This document shows, piece after piece, positions 34,454 to 42,434 of a DNA stretch of 64,000 bases. The position numbers and the translations under genes were made by a program. How positions within the stretch are numbered: position 1 is the first letter of the stretch; every line of letters begins with the position of its first letter. Origin of the DNA: Cyclobacterium sp. 1_MG-2023. GTDB taxonomy: Bacteria > Bacteroidota > Bacteroidia > Cytophagales > Cyclobacteriaceae. The notes below the pieces were generated by a model, which was given only the letters and a program-made list of their open reading frames with translations, searched no databases and was not told the DNA's origin. Where the stretch lies: assembly GCF_030546805.1 (NCBI RefSeq), contig NZ_JAUOPC010000003.1, positions 310,001 to 374,000 on the forward strand, given 5' to 3'.

Positions 34454-35887
34454 ATGCAAAGACTTTATATTAAGCTAAAAAGTATCACCCTTATACTCGC
34501 AGGAATTTGTTTCCTAAGCAGTATTTCTTCTTATGGAAGACAAAATTCTAATTCAAGTGCTCCTCCCAATATCCTTATTATTACTGTAGACAATGTTGGC
34601 TATGGAGATTTTAGTTTTATGAATGAGGCTTCACCAATTTTGACTCCCAATCTAAATAAACTAGCAAAACAAGGCGCAATATTGACGGCCTTCTATACCG
34701 GATCTCCTACATGCACAGCATCAAGAGCAAGCTTACTTACCGGAAGAATTCCTCAGAGAAACAAGTTGGACTACCAACTAGGGGGACTGGCAGGAAATTA
34801 TGGCATTGGTCTTCCTCAAACTGAAATTATTATTCCAAAGGTATTGAAAAACAGCCCTTATGGATACCAAACGGGTGCATTTGGGAAATGGAATATAGGC
34901 TTTGCCCCGGGTTCAAGACCAACAGAAAGAGGTTTTGATGAATTTTTGGGAATTGCTTCCGGAAATGTAGACCACTTTTCTCATGTATATGCCGGCAGAC
35001 ATGATCTTTATCACAATACAACTTCCATCAATAGGCATGGAGAATACAGTACGGACTTGTTTGCCAATGCAGCCATAGAATTTATTACCGAGAAAACCAC
35101 TGATAAAAAGCCGTGGATGGTTTATTTGCCTTTTGATGCACCACATCATCCGGGTAATAGAAACATTGAGCCGGGAGAAGAGAATATTTGGAAAGCACCG
35201 GATTATGCCTTTAAGCCTTATGGCTTGAGCCCTAATGAGAAAGATCCTCAAAAGAGATTCAATGCTATTGTAACAGCAATTGATATGGCTGTAGGTAGAG
35301 TTATGGATTCTCTAGACGAATTGGGAATTGCAGACAACACCTTTGTCTTCTTCTATTCCGACAATGGCGCATTTTACCCTTATCTGGATATTCAGTCCAA
35401 CGCCCCTTTAAATGGTGCCGGAGTAACCCTTTGGGAAGGAGGGATTCGGGTACCTGCATTGGTGAGATGGCCGGGTAAAGTCAAGGCCAATTCTACCATA
35501 AATACCCGGCTTTGGTCATTGGACTTGATGCAGGCGGCAGCTAATTTAGCCGAGGCAGAATTGCCCCAAGACAGGTATTATGATGGAAGAAACCCTTTAC
35601 CTGTATTGACAGGGGAGACCAGCCATTCACCACACGCCTCCATGTTTTTTAAATACAAAGGGCAGGAAGCATTGATATGGGGAGATTATAAGATCTTCAG
35701 AGAAAGTAATGAAGAGTCTTGGAAGCTTTTTAACCTTCGAGAAGATATTGGAGAAACCAATGACCTGGCTGAGAAAAGCCCGGATTTGGTGAAAAAATTA
35801 GAAGAACCATTTAAATTAACGGAAGAGGAGATTAAGAGTGATTTGGAACGAGAACGACTGACACCTTATACCTCCAATAATAATTAA
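34454..35887 (+). CDS. Sulfatase (S1 family), CTASR active site
   Basis: The 477-residue exported protein has an N-terminal hydrophobic signal (about 7-28). The sulfatase signature is SPTCTASRASLLTGR, with C87 as the residue converted to formylglycine (C-x-A-x-R). The N-terminal metal block is TVDNVGYGDFS, where the second Asp of the usual DD pair is Asn (D46-N47). The C-terminal metal block FFYSDNGAFYP and GGIRVPALVRWPGK are typical S1 features. It hydrolyses sulfate esters from carbohydrate. It is the first of three adjacent sulfatase genes (9- and 12-base gaps) behind a probable promoter at 34373. Substrate linkage is unknown. Confidence 0.93.
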   Translation: MQRLYIKLKSITLILAGICFLSSISSYGRQNSNSSAPPNILIITVDNVGYGDFSFMNEASPILTPNLNKLAKQGAILTAFYTGSPTCTASRASLLTGRIPQRNKLDYQLGGLAGNYGIGLPQTEIIIPKVLKNSPYGYQTGAFGKWNIGFAPGSRPTERGFDEFLGIASGNVDHFSHVYAGRHDLYHNTTSINRHGEYSTDLFANAAIEFITEKTTDKKPWMVYLPFDAPHHPGNRNIEPGEENIWKAPDYAFKPYGLSPNEKDPQKRFNAIVTAIDMAVGRVMDSLDELGIADNTFVFFYSDNGAFYPYLDIQSNAPLNGAGVTLWEGGIRVPALVRWPGKVKANSTINTRLWSLDLMQAAANLAEAELPQDRYYDGRNPLPVLTGETSHSPHASMFFKYKGQEALIWGDYKIFRESNEESWKLFNLREDIGETNDLAEKSPDLVKKLEEPFKLTEEEIKSDLERERLTPYTSNNN

Positions 35888-35896
35888 ATAAAATTC

Positions 35897-37369
35897 ATGA
35901 AGACCCAGTCAAGACGAATAGCATTATTTGCGCTATATATCTTGGGCCTATCGCTGCCAATGGATGCGATGGCTCAAAAATCAAAGAAGCCGAATATTCT
36001 TTTTATTATTTCAGATGACCTCACTACCACAGCCGTTTCTTCCTACGAAAATGCTGCCGGATATACACCAAATATAGATCAGCTGGCGGAAGAAGGAACC
36101 AGATTTACTAGGGCTTATTGTCAGTATCCGGTATGTGGTCCTTCAAGGGCATCTATGATGTCAGGATATTATCCCCATGCCACAGGGACTTTTGGTTATG
36201 TGAGCGGGAGAGAGAATATTGGTCCTGATAAAAAGATGTGGCCGCAATTGTTTAAAGAAAATGGTTGGTTTACGGCCAGGGTAAGCAAGATTTATCATAT
36301 GGGTGTTCCCATTGATATTGAGAAAGGGTCTAATGGCACAGACGATGAAGCTTCATGGAATGAAAGGTATAATAGTCAGGGCCCAGAGTGGACTGCAGAT
36401 GGTGAAGCGGAATTGGTACAAAACAACCCCTATGGCCTTTTGCCAAGAAAAGGAGGGAATGTGATGACTATTGTGAAAGCAGATGGTGATGACTTGGTGC
36501 ATTCGGATGGTAAAACAGCCGAAAAAGCTTCCGAATTGATTCGTTCCCACAAAGACGAACCTTTCTTTCTAGCCGTAGGTCTGGTAAGGCCCCATGTGCC
36601 CTTTGTTGCCCCCAAACCTTATTTCGAAAGGTTTCCATACGAGCAGGTAGTCCTTCCTCCCAAAGTAGATGGTGATTGGGATGATATTCCTGCCCGAGGG
36701 ATAAATTATGTCACCACAAAGAATGCTAAAATGACTGAGGAGCAGCAAAAGAAAGCCATTGCTGCTTATTATGCTTCTGTAAGCTATATGGATGCTCAGG
36801 TAGGTAAAATTCTTAACACCTTAAAAGAAGAAGGCCTTGAAGACAATACCATAGTAATCTTTACTTCTGACCATGGTTTTCATTTAGGAGAACATGATTT
36901 TTGGATGAAAGTAAGCCTGAAAGAGGAATCTGTAAGGGTGCCTTTGATCGTAAAAATCCCCGGTCAAAAAGCCCAGGTTTCTAATAGTTTTGTCGAATTA
37001 ATTGACTTGTATCCAACCATCGCTGAATTGGCTGGAGTAAAAGTGGAGGATAAGATTCAAGGAATAAGTTTTGTTCCAACCCTCGACGACCCTGGTTTTA
37101 AAACCAGAGACATGGCCTTTTCTGTCAATAGGTGGAGAGGAAAGCATGCCTTCTTACTGAGGAATGACAAATGGGCCTTTACCCTTTACAATGAAGATGG
37201 AAGTGATGGGATTGAATTATTTGACATGGAACACGATCCCAAACAGTATAATAACTTGGCAAGCTACCCAGCCTATCAAGAGATTGTTGCTCAGCTAAAG
37301 GAAGAGGTCAATAAGAAATTAGTCGCAATTAGAAATAATGATTTGCCGGATAAACCGGTTGAACAATAA
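35897..37369 (+). CDS. Sulfatase (S1 family), iduronate-2-sulfatase-like
   Basis: The 490-residue protein has a signal peptide ending MDAMAQ (about 26). Metal block IISDDLTTTAVSSYEN is followed by AYCQYPVCGPSRASMMSG with C80 as the formylglycine residue (C-G-P-S-R). Also seen are HVPFVAPKPYFERF, IFTSDHGFHLGEHDFWMKVSLKEESVRVPLI and ELIDLYPTIAELAGV. The 'AYCQyPvCgPSRas' arrangement and 'LgEH..W.K.sL.Ees.RvP' block are features of iduronate-2-sulfatase-like enzymes (S1_7 type). If that holds, it removes 2-O-sulfate from uronic-acid-like units. Subfamily is from motif memory and would need a SulfAtlas comparison. It is the middle gene of a three-sulfatase run. Confidence 0.93.
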   Translation: MKTQSRRIALFALYILGLSLPMDAMAQKSKKPNILFIISDDLTTTAVSSYENAAGYTPNIDQLAEEGTRFTRAYCQYPVCGPSRASMMSGYYPHATGTFGYVSGRENIGPDKKMWPQLFKENGWFTARVSKIYHMGVPIDIEKGSNGTDDEASWNERYNSQGPEWTADGEAELVQNNPYGLLPRKGGNVMTIVKADGDDLVHSDGKTAEKASELIRSHKDEPFFLAVGLVRPHVPFVAPKPYFERFPYEQVVLPPKVDGDWDDIPARGINYVTTKNAKMTEEQQKKAIAAYYASVSYMDAQVGKILNTLKEEGLEDNTIVIFTSDHGFHLGEHDFWMKVSLKEESVRVPLIVKIPGQKAQVSNSFVELIDLYPTIAELAGVKVEDKIQGISFVPTLDDPGFKTRDMAFSVNRWRGKHAFLLRNDKWAFTLYNEDGSDGIELFDMEHDPKQYNNLASYPAYQEIVAQLKEEVNKKLVAIRNNDLPDKPVEQ

Positions 37370-37381
37370 ATAATATACCCA

Positions 37382-38911
37382 ATGAATAACCTGATAACTA
37401 GTGGCTTGAAGCTTTCATTTCTATTGATTACCACTTTGTGGTTGTTGGCCTCGTGCAGTGAAAAGGCCGAAACTCAAGCAACCCACCCCAATGTAGTGCT
37501 ACTTCTTGGCGATGACCACGGGTGGGATGAAACCGGATACAATGGGCATCCATTTCTCCATACGCCTGTATTGGATGAAATGGCCAGGTCTGGAGTACGG
37601 ATGGATCGATTTTATTCGGCATCTCCGGTTTGTTCGCCTACCAGGGGTAGTATCATTACCGGGAGGCATCCCAATAGGTATGGCACTTTTACACCTGGTT
37701 ATTCTATACGACCTGAAGAAATTAGTATAGCAGAGATCATGAAAAATACCGGATATGTTACTTCTCATTTGGGGAAATGGCACCTGGGACCGGTGAAAGA
37801 GGCCTCACCTACAAATCCAAAGCAGTTTGGGTTTGATGAATACCTTTCACACGACAATTTCTTTGAAATGAATCCACATTTATCAAGGAATGGGGCAGAC
37901 CCTGTGGTTTTCAAAGGCGAGAGTTCTGAAATTTTGATTGCAGAGGCCATTGATTTTATTGAGCGAGCAAAAGAAAAAAATCAGCCCTTTTTTATCGTGG
38001 TCTGGTATGGTTCACCTCATGAGCCTTATAGCGCAAAAGCGGAAGATTTGGCCTTATATGATAGTTTGCCTGAAGATTTCGGAAATCGAATGGTAAGGTT
38101 GACCTCCAATGAAACCGGTGGACCGGTGGAACGTTTGCAACGAGAAGTATTGCGGGAGCGATTTGCCGAAATTACTGCAATGGACAGGTCTATTGGCCAA
38201 TTGAGATCTTTCCTTGAGGATAAAGGGATGCGCAGCAATACCTTGCTATGGTACTTTGGTGACAATGGAACGCCTCAGGAGGGTAATGCCACAGTTCCTT
38301 TCAGAGGTCAAAAAGGAAGGGTATATGAAGGAGGTGTCCGGGTTCCTTCTGTTTTGGAATGGCCTGCTAAAATTAAAACGCCTTTCGTTACAGCAATGCA
38401 CGGTGTTTCCAGTGATGTGTTGCCAACCCTTTGTGATCTCACCGGTCAAGCACTTCCTGACCGACCCATTGATGGAATCAGTCTCTTGCCTATGCTGGAA
38501 AGGAAAATGGATACAAGGCCTGAACCTATCGCTTTCTGGAATGGAAGACCAAGAAATAATGGGGAAGGTTTAACGGATTATATAGATCCTGAATTGCAAA
38601 AAGGCACCTCCCCTCTGGTGAAATTGATGAATGGGATCCCCACCAGAAATTTCAAAAACTTTATTCATCCAGACATTCAAGAACAGGACTTTTCAGGCCC
38701 CAGGACTTTATTAGGGAATCAATACAAATTGGTGATCCATGGCGGCACTGGTGAGGAAGCCGAAAAAGAATTGTTTGATATCAATGCAGATCCGGCAGAG
38801 GAAAATAATATATTATCCGACTTCCCGGAAATTGCCGACAATATGGAAAAAGCCTTAATTGAATGGCAACAATCCGTATTGGAGAGTTTGATAGGGAATG
38901 ATTATCCTTAA
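37382..38911 (+). CDS. Sulfatase (S1 family), probable lipoprotein
   Basis: The 509-residue protein has a lipoprotein signal ending LLASC (Cys25), so it is probably membrane- or surface-anchored, unlike its two upstream neighbours. Metal block LLGDDHGWDETGYNGH precedes SPVCSPTRGSIITGR with C84 as the formylglycine site. The blocks HLGKWHLG, WYFGDNGTPQE and GGVRVPSVLEWPAK are typical of arylsulfatase or N-acetylgalactosamine-6-sulfatase-like S1 members. The stop codon overlaps the left edge of the MITE-like repeat at 38911, which fills the gap to the convergent GH10 gene. Confidence 0.93.
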   Translation: MNNLITSGLKLSFLLITTLWLLASCSEKAETQATHPNVVLLLGDDHGWDETGYNGHPFLHTPVLDEMARSGVRMDRFYSASPVCSPTRGSIITGRHPNRYGTFTPGYSIRPEEISIAEIMKNTGYVTSHLGKWHLGPVKEASPTNPKQFGFDEYLSHDNFFEMNPHLSRNGADPVVFKGESSEILIAEAIDFIERAKEKNQPFFIVVWYGSPHEPYSAKAEDLALYDSLPEDFGNRMVRLTSNETGGPVERLQREVLRERFAEITAMDRSIGQLRSFLEDKGMRSNTLLWYFGDNGTPQEGNATVPFRGQKGRVYEGGVRVPSVLEWPAKIKTPFVTAMHGVSSDVLPTLCDLTGQALPDRPIDGISLLPMLERKMDTRPEPIAFWNGRPRNNGEGLTDYIDPELQKGTSPLVKLMNGIPTRNFKNFIHPDIQEQDFSGPRTLLGNQYKLVIHGGTGEEAEKELFDINADPAEENNILSDFPEIADNMEKALIEWQQSVLESLIGNDYP

Positions 38912-39080
38912 ACCCGCATTATGCATTAGCCTATCTATTACGACCTGAATCTACTTCAAAATCAGTCGCTACGCTGCTGTTTTCGATTTCACCATAGCGA
39001 TGCTATGATTAAATCTCCAAACAGCCTGATTATCTTGCAGTTTCAGTTCTCATTACGATTCCTAATGGATAAAGCGGGTT
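38911..39080 (+). repeat. MITE-like element with terminal inverted repeats, between convergent genes
   Basis: The ends AACCCGCATTATGCATTAG (38911-38929) and CTAATGGATAAAGCGGGTT (39062-39080) are inverted repeats matching at 17 of 19 positions. An internal palindrome CATAGC-GAT-GCTATG lies at 38993-39007. The 170-base element is non-coding. It starts within the stop codon of the sulfatase and ends 7 bases short of the GH10 stop. A degenerate inverse copy lies at 17285-17465. It may serve as a bidirectional terminator here. Confidence 0.75.
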
Positions 39081-39087
39081 ACATGAA

Positions 39088-40359
39088 TCAAGGACTGGAG
39101 AAATCAATTATGGTTTCTCCATTTTCTTTTTTATGTGAAATTATTCTCGTTTGCCCATCAACGGTTAATTGGTACTCCCCATAAAATGCATCGGCTGAAA
39201 ATTGGCCTTCACCATTGGTCGTTCCTGTCTTTTCCGTCCACCAAGTTTCAAAAATCAACTTTTGGTAGGCATAAGCCGCAGGCTTTGGTTGCCAGTCTCG
39301 GGTATATAGGGAGGAGGCCGGAATCCAATTGACTCCTTCCCAAAAACCCCACATTAATATTCCTTCCACTGCCGGATGGGCAAAGCAGATGCTATAATAA
39401 TCCACCAATTCGGTGGCGTTTTGCTGTTCCTCCTCCGGGCTCATTAGTAATTGGGTGTCTTTATAGAATTTTGAACGTTGGCCCGGCATATTGAACTCGG
39501 TGATTCGAATGGGTAGACCAAATTGGGCCAGGGAGTCAAGGCTACGTTTCAGTTCCTTTCTGTCAAAGGTGCTGCCATGCAGGTGACCTTGCACGCCTAT
39601 TCCGGCAATCGGAACATTTCGAGCCAACAGTTCCCTGATTTGCGCCAAATAGTCCGCCAACCTATTTCCTGTTAAGATATCGTAATCGTTGAGGTAAAGT
39701 TGAGCCTCAGGATCTCCTTCAAGAACCCATTTGGCCATTTTGGCGGTAATGTCCGGCCCCAACCGATCTTCATAATAATTTCCATGGATCATTTCATTGT
39801 TCAGATCGTATTCTACAAAGCGGCCTTTGTACTTTCGGGCAATACTAATGGCTCTATCTTTTATGGTTGCCTCCAGTTCGGCATCACTCAACTCCATTAT
39901 CCAAGGCTGAACAAATTTTTCTATACCCCAAAATAAGTTATGTCCCCGCAGGGGAATATCGTTTTCCTCTGTCCAATTCAAAATTCCTTCTACGGTTAAG
40001 TGATTGACTTTGCCTTTTTCCCTTTCCATATTGGCCCACTTGAGGGCATTTTCGGTGACGGCACTGTTGAAGTTTTTAAGAAAATGAGCCTTGTATTGGT
40101 TGAGGTCCTCCAGAGACATATTCCCGGATCCCAGTCCATTAGCAATGGCTGCACCAAACCAAAATTCATGGGCTATCTGCTCCAAAGAGACCTTAGTTCC
40201 CGGCTTGGCTTTGACAATCAGCTTGCCTTTTCTATGCTGAGTGATGGCTTGGTCTACAGGGGTGTTTTGGCCTAAAGCTTGCACGCATGTACAAATCAGG
40301 ATGACTAAGCTAAAAAGGATGGAAGAAATTTTATGTATGGTTATCATTCTGGGTTTCAT
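39088..40359 (-). CDS. Glycoside hydrolase family 10 (endo-beta-1,4-xylanase-like), secreted
   Basis: The 423-residue protein has a signal peptide ending VQALGQ (about 31). The GH10 blocks are in order: FWFGAAIANGLG (about 66-77), FNSAVTENALKWANME (about 97-112), LRGHNLFWG (about 137-145), YDLNNEMIHG with acid/base E189, LYLNDYDILTG, GIGVQGHLHG, IRITEFNMPG with nucleophile E288, and EGILMWGFWEG. This gives a retaining beta-1,4-endoxylanase fold, although members near sulfatase clusters may cut other beta-1,4-linked glycans. It is the only minus-strand gene of the window and the only clear glycoside hydrolase. Two possible starts, M1 (40359) and M5 (40347), both lie inside the first unit of a tandem repeat that forms its upstream region. 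Confidence 0.94.
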   Translation of the reverse strand: MKPRMITIHKISSILFSLVILICTCVQALGQNTPVDQAITQHRKGKLIVKAKPGTKVSLEQIAHEFWFGAAIANGLGSGNMSLEDLNQYKAHFLKNFNSAVTENALKWANMEREKGKVNHLTVEGILNWTEENDIPLRGHNLFWGIEKFVQPWIMELSDAELEATIKDRAISIARKYKGRFVEYDLNNEMIHGNYYEDRLGPDITAKMAKWVLEGDPEAQLYLNDYDILTGNRLADYLAQIRELLARNVPIAGIGVQGHLHGSTFDRKELKRSLDSLAQFGLPIRITEFNMPGQRSKFYKDTQLLMSPEEEQQNATELVDYYSICFAHPAVEGILMWGFWEGVNWIPASSLYTRDWQPKPAAYAYQKLIFETWWTEKTGTTNGEGQFSADAFYGEYQLTVDGQTRIISHKKENGETIIDFSSP

Positions 40360-40690
40360 TGTTGTAGAACGAAATTAACAATTAACCATTAATAATTAAC
40401 AATTTTTCCGGTAAGATGGGGTGATCGGGTGATCGTGTGATCGGGTGATGTGGTGATTTTTCGTCCTATCATTCTGGGTTTTATTGATATAGAACGAAAT
40501 TAACAATTAACCATTAATAATTAACAATTATTCGGGTAAGATGGGGTGATCGTGTGATGTGTTTTTTGTCGGTCTATTATTTTGGTTTTAATTGATATAG
40601 AACGAAATTAACAATTAACAATTAATATTTAGCAATTAACAATTAAGCATTAACTATTAATAATTAGCAATTAAATACCAATAATTAACA
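40345..40690. repeat. Tandem repeat (about 2.8 units of 108-125 bases) spanning the GH10 start and upstream region
   Basis: Unit 1 starts at 40345, unit 2 at 40470 and unit 3 near 40578. Each opens with a version of CATTCTGGGTTTTATTG, then TAGAACGAAATTAACAATTA and strings of ATTAACAATT/ATTAATAATT, and units 1 and 2 continue into GTAAGATGGGGTGATCG. The repeat covers the first codons of the GH10 gene (minus strand) and all of its proximal upstream sequence. The divergent sulfatase at 40768 starts about 80 bases beyond the last unit. Confidence 0.85.
40422..40457. repeat. Octamer microsatellite (TGATCGGG-type, 4 copies) upstream of GH10
   Basis: TGATCGGG, TGATCGTG, TGATCGGG and TGATGTGG follow one another at 40422-40453, plus a partial TGAT. 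The equivalent part of the second repeat unit (about 40540-40560) has only about two copies, so copy number has already changed between units. The tract lies 63-98 bases upstream of the GH10 start on its strand. Confidence 0.8.
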
Positions 40691-40708
40691 AATATTGCCC
40701 AGAGCTGT

Positions 40709-40716
40709 TATTTTTG
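40709..40716 (+). promoter_or_regulatory. Possible -7 box for the 40768 sulfatase
   Basis: TATTTTTG is an exact TAnnTTTG match 51 bases before the start codon. No well-spaced TTTG (-33) box is visible, so this is tentative. Confidence 0.35.
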
Positions 40717-40767
40717 AGTTCGGTAAATAATTATCGGAATTGCTTTAAACCAATAAATACCTCTTGA

Positions 40768-42309
40768 ATGAAAACGTTTTTATTTTCTTCCTTAATTTTA
40801 TTCTGTTTTGTGGGCCTTGGGATGGCACAAACAAGTAAATCTCCCAATATTGTTTATATTCTTGCGGATGATATGGGGATTGGAGATGCCTCCTGTTACA
40901 ATGCTGATGGTAAAATTAAAACCATACATCTTGATAAAATGGCAGAAAATGGAATAAAGTTTACAGATGCACATACCAGTTCTTCTGTCTGTACACCTAC
41001 TAGATACGGAATTCTGACCGGAAGATACAATTGGAGATCAACGCTTAAGAATGGTGTTTTGGGAGGATACTCAGCACCATTAATCAGCAACGATCGATTT
41101 ACTGTTGGAAAGCTTTTGCAAAAGGCCGGATACCATACTGGATTTATTGGCAAATGGCACCTCGGATGGGACTGGACATTTGAACAGGAGTATGAAAACA
41201 TTGATAATTTGAATACTATTCTGGAGGTTGATTATACCCAACCAATTAAAAATGGTCCCAACCAGGTAGGCTTTTCTTATGCTTATGGATTTAGCAGCTC
41301 TCTAGATATTCCTCCTTATGTATACATTGAAAATGATAAGGTTACCGCTTTACCGGAAAGGATGACTGTAAATGTGGATGACAAGGGATTTTGGAGAAAA
41401 GGTCCTACCGGAGCAGATTTTAAGCATGTACAGGTAATGTCCAACTTAACCGAAAAAGCAGTTGATTTTATCGATAAAAATGCAAATCAGGAAAAGCCAT
41501 TTTTCTTATACTTCCCACTTCCGGCACCCCATACACCTATTTTGCCCACTACGGAATTTATGGGTAAAAGCAATACCAATATGTATGGGGACTTTGTCTT
41601 ACAGGTAGATGATCTTGTAGGGAAAATTGTTGCTGAACTGGAGAGACAAGGAATTGTTGACAATACCCTTCTGATTTTTACTTCGGACAATGGCTGCTCA
41701 CCAAAAGCTAATTTCTCTGAATTGGCCAAAGTAGGGCATGATCCTAGCAATGGCTTTAGGGGACATAAGGCAGATATTTATGAAGGAGGCCACCGCGTAC
41801 CTTTTATTGTTCAATGGCCGGATAAAATAAAAGGAGGAAGAACCACAGATCAGATTATCTGTACCACTGATTTTATGGCCACTGTAGCGGACATTCTGGA
41901 TGAAAAAATGCCGGAAAATGCCGGAGAAGATAGTTTTAGCTTTCTGAAGGTGCTTAATGGATCCATGGATAGCGAAGTTAGACCTTCCATTATTCATCAT
42001 TCCATTGAAGGAAGATTCGCCATAAGAAAGGAAAATTGGAAACTGGTGGCCTGGCCCGGTTCAGGCGGTTGGACTGCCCCAAGGTCTGCAAAGGAACTCG
42101 CAGGTTTACCGGCCATGCAGCTTTTTGACCTTTCCAAAGATCCGGGAGAACAAATCAATTTGATCAATGATTATCCACAAGTAGCCCTAAACTTGAAAAA
42201 GGAAATGATAAACTTAATTAAAGAAGGAAGAAGCACTCCCGGGCCAACACTTGTCAATGATGGACCAAAAGTTTGGGAGCAAGTCAAATGGGCTTATGAA
42301 GCGCAATAA
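40768..42309 (+). CDS. Sulfatase (S1 family), CTPTR active site
   Basis: The 513-residue protein has a signal peptide ending GLGMA-Q (cleavage about 20). Metal block YILADDMGIGDASCYN is followed by TSSSVCTPTRYGILTGRYNWRS with C75 as the formylglycine site. Others are GKWHLGWDW, PLPAPHTPILPT, IFTSDNGCSPK and GHKADIYEGGHRVPFIVQWP. The 'SSVCTPTRYgiLTGRY.WRs' block is typical of exo-acting arylsulfatase-A-like S1 enzymes (S1_15/S1_16-like by memory). It is separated from the other sulfatases by GH10 and transcribed away from it. The pair may share a control region made of the tandem repeat. Confidence 0.93.
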   Translation: MKTFLFSSLILFCFVGLGMAQTSKSPNIVYILADDMGIGDASCYNADGKIKTIHLDKMAENGIKFTDAHTSSSVCTPTRYGILTGRYNWRSTLKNGVLGGYSAPLISNDRFTVGKLLQKAGYHTGFIGKWHLGWDWTFEQEYENIDNLNTILEVDYTQPIKNGPNQVGFSYAYGFSSSLDIPPYVYIENDKVTALPERMTVNVDDKGFWRKGPTGADFKHVQVMSNLTEKAVDFIDKNANQEKPFFLYFPLPAPHTPILPTTEFMGKSNTNMYGDFVLQVDDLVGKIVAELERQGIVDNTLLIFTSDNGCSPKANFSELAKVGHDPSNGFRGHKADIYEGGHRVPFIVQWPDKIKGGRTTDQIICTTDFMATVADILDEKMPENAGEDSFSFLKVLNGSMDSEVRPSIIHHSIEGRFAIRKENWKLVAWPGSGGWTAPRSAKELAGLPAMQLFDLSKDPGEQINLINDYPQVALNLKKEMINLIKEGRSTPGPTLVNDGPKVWEQVKWAYEAQ

Positions 42310-42434
42310 AGAAAATTACCGCATTACCTTTTTGGTGACTTAATTTTTAAGCTAAACAGGTAATTTCCAGATCGATTAATTAAGGGTTTGATTTAGGTGA
42401 AATGATTGGTTCTGAAGCGTGTTTTGGCAAACCT

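Noticed and set aside
40360-40690. CRISPR array, because of regularly repeated AT-rich units
   Set aside because: Units of 108-125 bases repeat almost in full with no unique spacers. This is a tandem duplication, not a repeat-spacer array.
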